Counted from the first letter of the stretch, positions 27,806 to 37,085 are shown. The stretch: 64,000 nt of DNA from Bradyrhizobium commune (GCF_015624505.1 NZ_CP061379.1:6820001-6884000); one strand, 5' to 3'. Numbers and translations: made by a program. Notes: a model not told the origin generated them from the sequence alone.

Positions 27806-28498
27806 CTATCGAATGATGGCGATGCGCGACTGGAGGCGGCGAACGCCGAAAGACGCGATACAGGAAATGGTGAAGTAGACGACGGCAGCGAACAGATACA
27901 TTTCGACCAGGCGCCCGTCGCGCTGGGCGATCTTGCTGGCCGCGCCCAGAAAGTCGGGGATCGACAGCACGTAAACCAGCGAGGTGTCCTGGAACAGCAC
28001 GATGGTCTGCGTCAGCAGCACCGGCAACATGTTGCGGAACGCCTGCGGCAGCACGACGTAGCGCATGCTCTGGGCGTAGCTGAGGCCGAGCGCACTGGCC
28101 GCGGCCGGCTGGCCGCGCGAGATCGACTGGATGCCGGCGCGCATGATCTCGGAGAAATACGCCGCCTCGAACATGATGAAGGTGATGAGCGAGGATGCGA
28201 ATGCGCCAACGCTGATCGGGCGCGAGGCGCCGGTCAGCCACTGCCCGATATACGGCACCAGGAAGTAGAACCAGAAGATGACGAGCACCAGCGGCAGCGA
28301 GCGCATGAAGTCGACATAGAGGCCGGCGATGCGTCCAAGAACTCTGTAACCGGAGAGCCGCATCAGTGCGATGGCCGTGCCGAAGATCAGGCCGCCGAGT
28401 GCGGCGAGCGCCGTCAGCGTGACGGTGAACGTCATGCCCTCATAGAACAGATAGGGCAGCGCGCGGCGGATGACATCGAAATCGAAATTGCTGAGCAT
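27806..28498 (-). CDS. gltK: Polar amino acid ABC transporter permease
   Basis: Inner-membrane permease of the HisM/GltK type, 230 aa, with about five helices starting at MTFTVTLTALAALGGLIFG. The EAA loop is visible as QPAAASALGLSYAQSMRYVV, which couples to the ATPase. It lies 4 bases downstream of the other permease gene and 12 bases before gltL. Heterodimer with the GltJ-type permease is expected. Confidence 0.94.
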   Translation of the reverse strand: MLSNFDFDVIRRALPYLFYEGMTFTVTLTALAALGGLIFGTAIALMRLSGYRVLGRIAGLYVDFMRSLPLVLVIFWFYFLVPYIGQWLTGASRPISVGAFASSLITFIMFEAAYFSEIMRAGIQSISRGQPAAASALGLSYAQSMRYVVLPQAFRNMLPVLLTQTIVLFQDTSLVYVLSIPDFLGAASKIAQRDGRLVEMYLFAAVVYFTISCIASFGVRRLQSRIAIIR

Positions 28499-28502
28499 CG
28501 CG

Positions 28503-29258
28503 CTATTTCCCCGAGATGTAGCCGGGGATCGCGACGTAGCGCTCGAGGAAGCGCATCCCTGTCACGATGATGGCATTGGTGAGGAGATAGATCAGTGTCG
28601 CGGCCGTGAAGGCCTCGAACACCTGGAACGAGAACTCCTGCATCGAGCGCGCCTGACCGGTCAACTCGACCAGACCGATGGTGATGGCGACCGCCGTGTT
28701 CTTGATGGTATTGAGGAACTCCGACGTCAGGGGCGGCAGGATGATGCGGAACGCCATCGGCAGCAGCACATAGCGATAGCCCTGCACGGTGGTGAGCCCG
28801 AGCGCAGTCGCCGCCATCTTCTGCCCGCGCGGCAGCGAACCGATGCCGGCCTGCAATTGTACCGCGACGCGCGCCGACATGAAGAAGCCGATGCCGATCG
28901 CGGCCGTCCAGAACGGCGCGTTCGGCAATTGCTTCAGCCACAGCCCCGCAGCCTTCGGCAGCAGCTCCGGCAGCACGAAGAACCACAGGAACAGCTGCAC
29001 CAACAGCGGCATGTTGCGGAAGAACTCGACCCAGCAGAAGCCGAACCAGTACGCGCCCTTCGACGGCAGCGTGCGCATGACGCCGATGAGCGAGCCGAAG
29101 ATCAGCGCGATGACCCAGGCGAGCAGCGCCGTCTTCAGGGTCAGCACCAGTCCCGACAGCAACATGTCGAGATAGTTGCCGGTCCCCATCGGGTTCGGCT
29201 CGAAGAAAATTCCCCAATTCCAGTGGTAGTTCACGTGTCCCCCGCGCGAACGCGCCAA
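28503..29258 (-). CDS. gltJ: Polar amino acid ABC transporter permease
   Basis: Inner-membrane permease of the GltJ type, 251 aa, with hydrophobic helices from about residue 30 (LDMLLSGLVLTLKTALLAWV) and an EAA loop QKMAATALGLTTVQGYRYVL. The N-terminus NYHWNWGIFFEPNP is typical of GltJ proteins. It is followed after 4 bases by gltK. A 114-base gap with a perfect hairpin separates it from the binding-protein gene upstream. Confidence 0.94.
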   Translation of the reverse strand: MARSRGGHVNYHWNWGIFFEPNPMGTGNYLDMLLSGLVLTLKTALLAWVIALIFGSLIGVMRTLPSKGAYWFGFCWVEFFRNMPLLVQLFLWFFVLPELLPKAAGLWLKQLPNAPFWTAAIGIGFFMSARVAVQLQAGIGSLPRGQKMAATALGLTTVQGYRYVLLPMAFRIILPPLTSEFLNTIKNTAVAITIGLVELTGQARSMQEFSFQVFEAFTAATLIYLLTNAIIVTGMRFLERYVAIPGYISGK

Positions 29259-29333
29259 TCACAGATCTCTTAACGAGGCCATTGGCGCCTATGCAAATGT
29301 CCGGCCACTTCCCTCCGGAATGACCGGAATGCC

Positions 29334-29363
29334 TTACCTCTCCCCGCACGCGGGGAGAGGTAA
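29334..29363. repeat. Perfect intercistronic hairpin between gltI and gltJ
   Basis: TTACCTCTCCCCG and CGGGGAGAGGTAA form a 13-bp stem around CACG, 10 bases after the gltI stop in transcript sense. No U-tract follows on the minus strand, so it is better read as a stabilising or attenuating hairpin than a simple terminator. Such hairpins commonly let binding protein outnumber permease. The CTCTCCCC/GGGGAGAG arms also resemble a dispersed bradyrhizobial repeat. Confidence 0.75.
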
Positions 29364-29372
29364 AATAGCATC

Positions 29373-30284
29373 TTACTTATAGTCGTCCGGGATCGGCGAG
29401 TCCGAGGGCTTTGCGAACTCGTTCTTCAGCTCGGCCGAGATCGGGGTGTTGAGGTTGAGACCCTTCGGCGGGATCTTGGCCGTGAACCACTTGTCGTAGA
29501 TCTTCTGGCCTTCGCCGGAGGTGTAGAGCGCAGCGGTTGCGGCATCGACCACCTTCTTGAAGGGCGCGTCGTCCTTGCGGAGCATGATGCCGTAGGGCTC
29601 GGGCTTGGAGAACGCATCCTTGGAGATGACGTAATCGTCCGGCGATTTCGAGCCGGCCACGAGGCTCGCGAGCAGGATGTCGTCCATCACGAAGGCAACC
29701 GCGCGGTCGGTCTCGACCATCAGGAAGGCTTCGGCGTGATCCTTGGCCGGGATGATGTTGGCGCCGAGGCCCTTGGCGACGTTGGCTTCGGTCAGCTGCT
29801 TGATGTTGGTGGTGCCTGCGGTGGAGACCACCGTCTTGCCCTTGAGGTCATCGATCGACTTGAGGCCGCTCGACTTCTTGAACACGTAGCGGCTCGCGGT
29901 CAGGAAGTGGGTGTTGGTGAAGGCGACCTGCTTCTGGCGCTCGGCATTGTTGGTGGTCGAACCGCATTCGAGGTCGATGGTGCCGTTGGCCATCAGCGGG
30001 ATGCGGGTCGCCGAGGTGACCGGGTTGAGCTTGACCTCGAGCTTGTCGAGCTTGAGCTCCTTCTTCACGGCATCGACGATCTTGTAGCAGATGTCCATCG
30101 CGAACCCGACGGGCTTCTGGTTGTCGTCGAGATAGGAGAACGGGATCGAGGAATCGCGGAAGCCGAGCGTGATGGCGCCGGTGTCCTTGATGTTCTTCAA
30201 CGTGCCGGTGAGTTCCTCGGCGCCGGCCTGGCTGACGGCAAAGGTCGCGACGAGCGCGAGGCCGATGTGACGGAAATGTTTCAC
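29373..30284 (-). CDS. gltI: Amino acid ABC transporter substrate-binding protein
   Basis: Periplasmic receptor (SBP_bac_3 family) of the importer, probably for glutamate/aspartate. A Sec signal peptide ends about residue 22 (LALVATFAVSQAGA). The mature part has ITLGFRDSSIPFSYLDDNQ, GFAMDICYKIVDAV and the ligand-contact region GTIDLECGSTTNNAERQKQV typical of GltI homologues. Length is 303 aa. It is first of the gltIJKL set and lies 83 or more bases downstream of the M20 peptidase gene on the same strand, so peptide breakdown and amino-acid uptake may be linked. Confidence 0.94.
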   Translation of the reverse strand: MKHFRHIGLALVATFAVSQAGAEELTGTLKNIKDTGAITLGFRDSSIPFSYLDDNQKPVGFAMDICYKIVDAVKKELKLDKLEVKLNPVTSATRIPLMANGTIDLECGSTTNNAERQKQVAFTNTHFLTASRYVFKKSSGLKSIDDLKGKTVVSTAGTTNIKQLTEANVAKGLGANIIPAKDHAEAFLMVETDRAVAFVMDDILLASLVAGSKSPDDYVISKDAFSKPEPYGIMLRKDDAPFKKVVDAATAALYTSGEGQKIYDKWFTAKIPPKGLNLNTPISAELKNEFAKPSDSPIPDDYK

Positions 30285-30382
30285 TTTTTCTCCCCTTTCA
30301 GGATGATGCGGCCGGATGCAAGCACATCTCGGCCCGGATTAGAATGTGACTTTCGGCTTGATGCCGGCTCGGGTTAACGGGC

Positions 30383-31768
30383 TCAGGTGAGAGGCTTTGG
30401 CAATTCCCCGAGATCCCAGAACAGGCCGGCCATCACCGTCAAGGCCTCTTCGGTCAATGGCAGCAGGATGTGCTCATTGGGCGCATGCTGGGAACAGCCG
30501 GGATAGGAGTGCGGAACCCAGATCGTCGGCAGGCCCAGAATCTCGGAAAACACGTCGTTCGGCAGCGAGCCACCGAAGTTCGGCAACACCGCCGGCGCCT
30601 TGCCGGTGGTCTCCTTCACCGAATCCGCCGCCCATGTAATCCAAGGGCTGTCGAAATCGGTGCGCGAGGCGGCAAAGCTCTGTGCGGCGCGCACCTCGAC
30701 CATCGGAAAGCCCTTCGCAACCAGATGCGCGCGGACGGCGTCGATCAGGCCGTCGACCTTGGTGCCGACCACGAAACGCAGTTGCAGCACGGCGTTGGCG
30801 TGGCCGGGAATGGCATTCGCGGGCTTCGCGATATTGCCTGATGACATCGCCAGCACTTCGAGCGTGTTCCAAGCATAGAGCCGTTCGGCCGCCGACAATC
30901 CGTCCTCGCCCCAATTCTCTGCAAGCGCCGGCTCGTCCTCGGTCGGCACCACCTGCACGTCGGCGAGATAGCTTCGGATCTGGTTGGTGAGGCGCGGCGG
31001 CTTCAGCGCCTCGAGCTGAAGACGGCCGTGGCCATCGACCAGCGTCGAGATCGCATTGACCAGAATGGTCGCGGGGTTGGCGAGCACGCCGCCCCAATTG
31101 CCGGAGTGATGGCCGCCGTCGCGCAAGTTCACGTCGAGATGGATGCGGATGCCGCCGCGGCAGCCGAGGAACAGCGTCGGCCGATCCGCCGACAAGCGCG
31201 GCCCGTCGGAGGCCATGAACAAATCGGCCTTGAGCGCGTCGCGATTGAGATCGCAGACCTTGCCGAGATCGGGCGAGCCGATCTCCTCGCCCATCTCGAC
31301 AATGAATTTCGCATTGAAGCCGAGCTTGCCGCCGCGGGCCTCGCGTACCGCGCGGAGTGCAGCCATGTTGATGCTGTGCTGGCCCTTGTTGTCGGCGGTG
31401 CCGCGGCCGTAAAGGCGAATGCCCGACGCGGTCGTACGCCAGGGATCGCGGCCGTCGCGCCACTCACCTTCCATGCCGTCGACGACGTCACCATGGCCGT
31501 AGATCAGAACGGTCGGCGCGGACGCGCTCTCTTGATGCTCGGCGAACAGGAACGGCGCCTTGCCGCTCGGGGATTCGACGATGCGGCTGGTGAAGTCGAG
31601 CGCCGCGAAAGCCGGCGCCATCTCCCGTTCCAGATAGGCGCGCAACTCAGTCCCGCGCGACGGATTCTGGCTCTCGGTCCGGTAGCCGACGCGGCGGTCG
31701 AGCTCGGTGAGGAACGTACCGGATTTGAAGTCGTCCCGTGCGCGGGCGATGGCGTCGGCTCTGGTCAT
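30383..31768 (-). CDS. M20 family metallopeptidase
   Basis: Di-zinc dipeptidase or amidohydrolase of the M20 family, cytoplasmic, removing amino acids from dipeptides or N-acyl amino acids. Metal and catalytic residues are seen in VLIYGHGDVVDG, YGRGTADNKGQ, VEMGEEIGS and late HAPNEHI; a dimerisation lid sits between. Length is 461 aa from the ATG at 31768. A TTG five codons upstream (31783) is an alternative; neither has a strong ribosome binding site. It precedes gltIJKL-dat on the same strand. The actual substrate is unknown. Confidence 0.9.
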   Translation of the reverse strand: MTRADAIARARDDFKSGTFLTELDRRVGYRTESQNPSRGTELRAYLEREMAPAFAALDFTSRIVESPSGKAPFLFAEHQESASAPTVLIYGHGDVVDGMEGEWRDGRDPWRTTASGIRLYGRGTADNKGQHSINMAALRAVREARGGKLGFNAKFIVEMGEEIGSPDLGKVCDLNRDALKADLFMASDGPRLSADRPTLFLGCRGGIRIHLDVNLRDGGHHSGNWGGVLANPATILVNAISTLVDGHGRLQLEALKPPRLTNQIRSYLADVQVVPTEDEPALAENWGEDGLSAAERLYAWNTLEVLAMSSGNIAKPANAIPGHANAVLQLRFVVGTKVDGLIDAVRAHLVAKGFPMVEVRAAQSFAASRTDFDSPWITWAADSVKETTGKAPAVLPNFGGSLPNDVFSEILGLPTIWVPHSYPGCSQHAPNEHILLPLTEEALTVMAGLFWDLGELPKPLT

Positions 31769-31889
31769 TGCTTTCGTTTTCAAGGTTTCGAAGCGGAAGA
31801 GCGCAGTGGGCTACACTGGGCCTCGAAAGTGGCGGGGATCGGTATCGTTCTTGTAGTTCTCTTGGGATTTCGTTCTTGCTCCCTTGAGA

Positions 31890-31934
31890 TTGGCTTGCCA
31901 AGGGCGGGAGCGCCGCTGATTTTGGCCTTGCCAA
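31890..31934. promoter_or_regulatory. Two TTGGC-GCCAA inverted repeats
   Basis: TTGGC-TT-GCCAA at 31890-31901 and TTGGC-CTT-GCCAA at 31922-31934 lie 32 bases apart in the region between the divergent M20 peptidase and flavin monooxygenase genes. A TATATG string follows at about 31942. The pair looks like a double operator; the regulator is not identifiable. Confidence 0.4.
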
Positions 31935-32021
31935 GCGCAAGTTATATGCAAGAACTTCGCCAAGTTGGGGCGCACGTCTATCATTCGAAGAGCGCTCAGT
32001 ACAGGGCGCCGGGGGACCAGC

Positions 32022-33401
32022 ATGGCCAAGCAGATCAGGCTCAACGCATTTGCGATGAATTGCGTCGCACATCAATCGCCGGGGCTGTGGACCCATCCGC
32101 GCGACCGCACCGCCGAATATAACCGCCTGCCCTACTGGATCGATCTCGCCAGGACGCTGGAACGCGGGCGCTTCGACGGACTGTTCCTGGCCGACGTGCT
32201 CGGCGTCTACGACGTCTATGGCAACAGCCCTGACGCAGCCTTGCGCAATGCAGCACAGACGCCGTCGAACGAGCCGCTGCTGCTACTCTCGGCAATGGCG
32301 GCGGTGACGAAAAATCTCGGCTTCGGCGTCACCAGCAATCTCTCGTTCGAGCCGCCCTATCCGTTCGCGCGGCGGATGTCGACGCTCGATCATCTCACCG
32401 AAGGCCGGATCGGCTGGAACGTCGTCACCGGCTATCTCGACAGCGCCGCGCGCGGTGCCGGCAAGGAGAAGCAGGTCGGGCATGACGACCGCTACGACAT
32501 CGCCGACGAGTATATGGAGGTGGTCTACAAGCTCTGGGAGGGCAGCTGGGAGGACGACGCGGTATTGCGCGACCGCAAGCGCGGCATCTTCACCGATCCG
32601 TCAAAAGTTCATCGCGTCAATCATGAGAGCGCGAATTACCGCATCAACAACACCATTCATCTGAGCGAGCCGTCGCCGCAGCGCACGCCCGTGCTGTACC
32701 AGGCCGGCACCTCGCCGCGCGGCCGGCAGTTCGCCGCGAAGCACGCCGAATGCGTGTTCATGTCAGGACCGTCGGCCAAGATCATTGGGCCGCGGGTCTC
32801 CGCGATCCGCCAGGAGGCCGCCGCACTCGGCCGCAACCCGGCCGAGATTTTGATGTTCTCGATGATGACGATCATCCTCGGCAACACGGAAGCCGAAGCG
32901 GTGGCGAAATATGCCGACTACCGCTCGCATATCAGCCCCGAGGGCGCGCTGGCGCTGATGTCGGGTTGGACCGGCGTCGACTTCTCCGGCTACGACCTCG
33001 ACCAGCAGGTCCGCCATGTCCAGAACGACGCCGGCCGCAGCGCGATGGACAACGTCACCCGCGCCGACCCCGACCGCGTCTGGACCGTGCGCGACGTCAT
33101 CGAGCATGTCGGCATCGGCGGGGCCGGCCCGGTCGTGGTCGGCACGCCCGAGAGCGTCGCCGACAAGATCGAGGATTGGTTCGAGAAGACTGACGTCGAC
33201 GGCCTCAACGTTGCCTTTGCGATCTCGCCGGGCGATTTTGAGGACATCGCCGACATGCTGGTGCCAGAACTGACCAGACGCGGACGGTACAAGCCGGAGT
33301 ATGCCAAAGGCACGCTGCGGGAGAAGCTGTTCGGCGCGGGCCGCGCCAGGCTCGATGCGCCGCATCCGGCGGCGGGATATCGGGTGGGAAAGAAGGCGTA
33401 A
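32022..33401 (+). CDS. LLM-class flavin monooxygenase, NtaA/SnaA/DszA type
   Basis: Second FMN-dependent monooxygenase of the luciferase superfamily in the window, 459 aa. Features are FDGLFLADVLGVYDVYGNSP, the LGFGVTSNLSFEPPYPFARRMSTLDHL stretch, GRIGWNVVTGYLDSAARG and PVLYQAGTSPRGRQFAAKHAE. The ATG at 32022 follows GGGGGACC; the frame reaches back to 31965. It stands alone, divergent from the M20 peptidase. The two LLM proteins share only family-level similarity by eye, so they are not a recent duplication. No flavin reductase is next to it; the substrate is unknown. Confidence 0.9.
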   Translation: MAKQIRLNAFAMNCVAHQSPGLWTHPRDRTAEYNRLPYWIDLARTLERGRFDGLFLADVLGVYDVYGNSPDAALRNAAQTPSNEPLLLLSAMAAVTKNLGFGVTSNLSFEPPYPFARRMSTLDHLTEGRIGWNVVTGYLDSAARGAGKEKQVGHDDRYDIADEYMEVVYKLWEGSWEDDAVLRDRKRGIFTDPSKVHRVNHESANYRINNTIHLSEPSPQRTPVLYQAGTSPRGRQFAAKHAECVFMSGPSAKIIGPRVSAIRQEAAALGRNPAEILMFSMMTIILGNTEAEAVAKYADYRSHISPEGALALMSGWTGVDFSGYDLDQQVRHVQNDAGRSAMDNVTRADPDRVWTVRDVIEHVGIGGAGPVVVGTPESVADKIEDWFEKTDVDGLNVAFAISPGDFEDIADMLVPELTRRGRYKPEYAKGTLREKLFGAGRARLDAPHPAAGYRVGKKA

Positions 33402-33419
33402 CCTTCAACCACCACTGCC

Positions 33420-34601
33420 TCATTCTCCCGCTGCCCGGCGACAGTCGAGCCACTTGATGAAGCCGACCGCCGGTCGCTTCATGAGACTAGCCAGGACCAG
33501 ATGCGCCTTGGCGTCGGTATCATGGAAGAGAATGAAGCCGCGGCGCCACAGCAGCATGAGCGCGAAGACGCGCCGTTCGATCTCAGCCGGCGCCAGCATC
33601 TGGTGCCAGTCCTGAGAGTCGATATTCCACAGCGCGACCTTCACGTTCTGCGCGGCAAAAAACACTTCACTTCCCGGCAGCCGCTGCCCATAGGGAGGTC
33701 GAAACAACGCGACGCGGGAATTCGGGGCTGCCGCGCCAATCAACGCCTGGCTTCGCACAACCGATTCCCGCCATTGCGGCCAGGTGGCGTGGGAATAGTG
33801 GCTCCATCCGTGTGAACCAATGCACATCCCCGCATAGAGATCACTGACCGCGCGGGCGGACGTCGCCTGCGCGCGGGCTTGGAGCCGTTCGCCCAGGGCG
33901 AAGAAGATTGCATTAATCCCGCTTCTGCGAAGCCATTCGGTCAGCTGCATCGTGGCGTCAGCGCCGGATCCCACAACTTCGCTTGGGCCATCATCGAAGG
34001 TCAGCACGAACTGCCGGTCCGCCAGCTCCCAGCCCTGTAGCTCCCTGTCGTTGTACACGTCGATCTCGCTGCTGACGCGTGGAAACAGCGCAGCCAATCG
34101 AAGCAGTTCGTTGAGATATGTCTTGTGAAACCTGATCGCGTCGTTGAGCCAAGGCCGGTAGCGCGCGTCGACGCTGCTTTCGGACAGCGCGAGCGCAGAC
34201 TTTCGCAGATCTCGCGCCTCGATCGTCACGGGACAGAAAGCGTCGGCATTGCCGCATCCCTCGATCGCGATCGCATAATTCGCCGCAAGAATGCGCCAAA
34301 GCTTGCGGCGCACGCGTTCGACCGAGGGCATGTCCACGATTTCGATATTGAGCTGCGCTCTCAGCTCCGGCGCCGTGAGGCTTTCGCTCTCGGCAAGCGC
34401 GCGGGCGAACACGAGCTCCTCGGCGCGCGATCTCCGGTCAAACCCGCTCGAGGAATCAATCACATCCGGCCAGGTCTCCTGGCGAGGGATTGCCACTTGC
34501 GATGGGCCTGCGCCGTACACTCCGGCGAACGGCAGGATGATGCTCGCGGCAATCAACCAAACCACCCCTGATCCGGAGAACGTCGATCGAGCCTTGTTCA
34601 T
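33420..34601 (-). CDS. Secreted polysaccharide deacetylase (NodB homology)
   Basis: Exported CE4-type deacetylase, removing acetyl groups from N-acetylated glycans such as peptidoglycan or chitin-like polymers. From the ATG at 34601 the protein has a signal peptide (VVWLIAASIILPFAGVYGAG), an alpha-helical region of about 160 residues of unknown role, and then the NodB domain with all motifs: LTFDDGPS, GSHGWSHYSH, RPPYGQR, DSQDW and ILFHDTDA. Length is 393 aa; the open frame extends further upstream but that part is antisense-like. It is the last gene of the envelope run, 16 bases after the lytic transglycosylase. Confidence 0.88.
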   Translation of the reverse strand: MNKARSTFSGSGVVWLIAASIILPFAGVYGAGPSQVAIPRQETWPDVIDSSSGFDRRSRAEELVFARALAESESLTAPELRAQLNIEIVDMPSVERVRRKLWRILAANYAIAIEGCGNADAFCPVTIEARDLRKSALALSESSVDARYRPWLNDAIRFHKTYLNELLRLAALFPRVSSEIDVYNDRELQGWELADRQFVLTFDDGPSEVVGSGADATMQLTEWLRRSGINAIFFALGERLQARAQATSARAVSDLYAGMCIGSHGWSHYSHATWPQWRESVVRSQALIGAAAPNSRVALFRPPYGQRLPGSEVFFAAQNVKVALWNIDSQDWHQMLAPAEIERRVFALMLLWRRGFILFHDTDAKAHLVLASLMKRPAVGFIKWLDCRRAAGE

Positions 34602-34617
34602 TGGAACAGTCCGCGAC

Positions 34618-35901
34618 CTAGGGATGACGCAAGTGGTCCAGCAATGCGCTCGAGGCAAATCCATCCGGAACGAGATTGGCCTTCTTCTCGAACGCCACGA
34701 TCGCGGCGCTGGTGCGCGGGCCCAGCATGCCATCGCTTGGACCGGCATCAAAACCGTTTGACCGCAGCAGCGACTGGAGCTCCATCCGCTCAGCACTCGA
34801 CAACACCCGCTCATCGCGCGGCCAGGGTTTGGAAATCCCGGCCTCGCCGCGAATGCGCCCGGCAAGCTGACAGACGGCGAAGGCGTAAGCGTAAGCCGGG
34901 TTGTATTGCTTGATGACGTCGAAATTTGGCAACAGCAAAAACGGCGGCCCGCGATGACCGGCTGGCACGGACAGGTTTGCCAGTTGCCGCTGATCAATGC
35001 TCCCATCGGCCAGCGGCCTCACCTCGGATTTCATCCATTCCGCGATCGGCCTGCGCTCGAGTACCAGGGCATAGTCGAAACCGGACGGCAGGTCGACTTC
35101 GACGGCACAAGGCGCATTGGCGCTCCAGCCGCTGGCATGCAGAACGTTTGCGATCGAGGCGAGCACATCCGACACATCGTCGATGATATCGGGCCTGCCA
35201 TTTCCATCGAAATCGACTGCATAGTTGAGAAAAGTCGTGGGCATGAATTGCCCGCCGCCGAAGGCGCCCGACCACGATCCCCGGAAGCGATCGGCGGCGA
35301 CATAGCCCCGCTGCAATATTTCGAGCGCAGCCAGGAACTGATCGCGAAAGTAGGCCTGTCGGCGTCCGCTACAGGCAAGCGTTGCGGTCGAGCGGATGAC
35401 GGAAAACGGCCCGACCTCAGTGCCGTAATTGGTCTCCACACCCCAGATCGCAGCGATCACGTAGCGATCGACGCCGAACGCCTCTTCAACGGCATCGAAC
35501 TGTGCACGAAAGCGCTCCAGCGCCGCTCGGCCAGCCGCGATCTTGCCATCGTTCACGACGATGTCGAGATACTGCCAGAGCGCCAGCTCGAACTCCGGTT
35601 GGAATTGCAGGCGTTCGAGAACCACCGGATCCGGTTCAAGCGCCGACGTCGCACCGTCGAATGTTTGCCGCGAGACGCGACGCAGGGCCTCCGGGGCAAT
35701 CTGGGCCATGCAGGATTTGAACGCGCGCGCAGTATCCGACGGCTCGTCAGGCGCGATCGTCGCGCTGCCGGCGGCTGATCGATCGTCCGCGGCGCTCGCA
35801 TGGCCGCAAAGGCTGGCCACGAGGAACGTCGCCGCGGCAAGGCCGCGATGAATTCGCGCAACCGACGCAGGATTGATGTTCTGACCTCGCTTCGGAAGCA
35901 T
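34618..35901 (-). CDS. MltB-type lytic murein transglycosylase
   Basis: Periplasmic enzyme cleaving the MurNAc-GlcNAc bond of peptidoglycan to 1,6-anhydro products. Starting at the ATG at 35901 it has a signal peptide (LAAATFLVASLCGHASA), the SLT_2 domain with the catalytic Glu in AIWGVETNYG, GGGQFMPTTFLNYAVDFDGNG, and a C-terminal peptidoglycan-binding module (LQSLLRSNGFDAGPSDGMLG, TSAAIVAFEKKANL). Length is 427 aa, normal for this family in alphaproteobacteria. Neighbours before and after are exported envelope proteins on the same strand, with the deacetylase only 16 bases away. Confidence 0.93.
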   Translation of the reverse strand: MLPKRGQNINPASVARIHRGLAAATFLVASLCGHASAADDRSAAGSATIAPDEPSDTARAFKSCMAQIAPEALRRVSRQTFDGATSALEPDPVVLERLQFQPEFELALWQYLDIVVNDGKIAAGRAALERFRAQFDAVEEAFGVDRYVIAAIWGVETNYGTEVGPFSVIRSTATLACSGRRQAYFRDQFLAALEILQRGYVAADRFRGSWSGAFGGGQFMPTTFLNYAVDFDGNGRPDIIDDVSDVLASIANVLHASGWSANAPCAVEVDLPSGFDYALVLERRPIAEWMKSEVRPLADGSIDQRQLANLSVPAGHRGPPFLLLPNFDVIKQYNPAYAYAFAVCQLAGRIRGEAGISKPWPRDERVLSSAERMELQSLLRSNGFDAGPSDGMLGPRTSAAIVAFEKKANLVPDGFASSALLDHLRHP

Positions 35902-35995
35902 CAGGCATCGCCACCACAGCACTGGCACGCACAGACTCAGCCGGAAAATCAAACCTGATCTCCCGGCGAGCTCGAAACAACGGCCCTGCTCTTCC

Positions 35996-37066
35996 CTACG
36001 GAGGAGGCGGAGCCGCACCCGGACGATAGTTGAAGCCAACCGCTATCCGCATCTGATTGCTGCGGACGTTGTAGTCGAACCCGGGGGAGAAGAGTGGCGC
36101 GCGAAAAGTGTCACCGCAGAACCATGAATAAGTGGCCTGACCATAGGCGGTCCACTGTCCATTGCCCATATGCCAGTCCGGCCGCGTCAATTCCGCGCCA
36201 ATCCCGACCAAAGCGCCGGTCGCCGTGTGGCTCTCTCGCAGGACCGGGCCGGTGAAATTGCTTTCCAGATCGTAATTCAGGAACTCGACGCCGCCGAGCG
36301 CGTAAAGCTGCGCCCGTGGCGTGACCCAATATCCCGCCTTGACGCCCAGATCAGCGGTCCAGTTGTAGTGCGTGCCGATGAAAGAGCCGCCCGGAAAACC
36401 GTGATCCACGGACTGCCCGAGATAGTTGAACGACGCAAACGGGCCGAAGGTTGCGCCCGGCAATCCAAATCCGCCGAAATCGTATCCTCCCTGGACCCCG
36501 ATCCCACCGAGAACATCGGAATCGTTGAGCCGGCTGGTCGTGGTCATGGTCCCCGTGATGCGCTCACGGATCATCGGATTCGAGAAAGCCCCGGATCCGT
36601 TCATGCCGATGTAGAACCCGCTCCAGGTGTAGGGCACTGGCGTGATGGGCGTCATCCCGCCCACCATGCTGCCGCCGGTCGGCTGGAATTGCAGCGTTGT
36701 GCCGTCAGGAAGAGTGATGGTTCCACCGTTCTGAACCACCTCACTCGGGACCTGGGTCGTGTACGGCGGCTTGCCGATGGTCTCGACGAGGACGTCGAAA
36801 TAAGCGGTCGTCTTGCGTACGTCGGTCTTGTTGTCGGCAGGAATGTGCTTCCTGGCGGTCGCGTGGTGCTTGTCGAGATGAAGCTTGTAGGAATGATGCG
36901 TCGGCTCGCCGGTCGAGGTCTTGCCGGTTAGAGTGATGGTCGTGCTGCTCTGTTCGGTGTCGGGCTTTTTTGCCGTCACATCCGTGTCGTTGACGACGGC
37001 ATGGGCGGCGCTCGAGAGTGCGAGCGTCGCAAAGCATGCAAGTAGCATTGTCCTGAACTTAAGCAT
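35996..37066 (-). CDS. Outer-membrane beta-barrel protein with N-terminal extension
   Basis: Exported protein of 356 aa. The ATG at 37066 has an excellent GGAGGGG upstream and a signal peptide (MLLACFATLALSSAAHA). Residues about 24-150 are a polar, Thr- and His-rich segment of unknown fold containing TTITLTGKTSTGEPTHHSY and PDGTTLQFQPTGG. From about 160 an Omp-type barrel follows, opening WSGFYIGMNGSGAFSN with alternating aromatic strands such as YDFGGFGLPGATFGPFASF and ending MRIAVGFNYRPG plus a proline tail. It lies 19 bases downstream of the subtilase gene. A role as an outer-membrane partner for the co-encoded secreted proteins is inferred. Confidence 0.8.
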   Translation of the reverse strand: MLKFRTMLLACFATLALSSAAHAVVNDTDVTAKKPDTEQSSTTITLTGKTSTGEPTHHSYKLHLDKHHATARKHIPADNKTDVRKTTAYFDVLVETIGKPPYTTQVPSEVVQNGGTITLPDGTTLQFQPTGGSMVGGMTPITPVPYTWSGFYIGMNGSGAFSNPMIRERITGTMTTTSRLNDSDVLGGIGVQGGYDFGGFGLPGATFGPFASFNYLGQSVDHGFPGGSFIGTHYNWTADLGVKAGYWVTPRAQLYALGGVEFLNYDLESNFTGPVLRESHTATGALVGIGAELTRPDWHMGNGQWTAYGQATYSWFCGDTFRAPLFSPGFDYNVRSNQMRIAVGFNYRPGAAPPPP

Positions 37067-37085
37067 TACCCCCTCCAGAGAAAGA

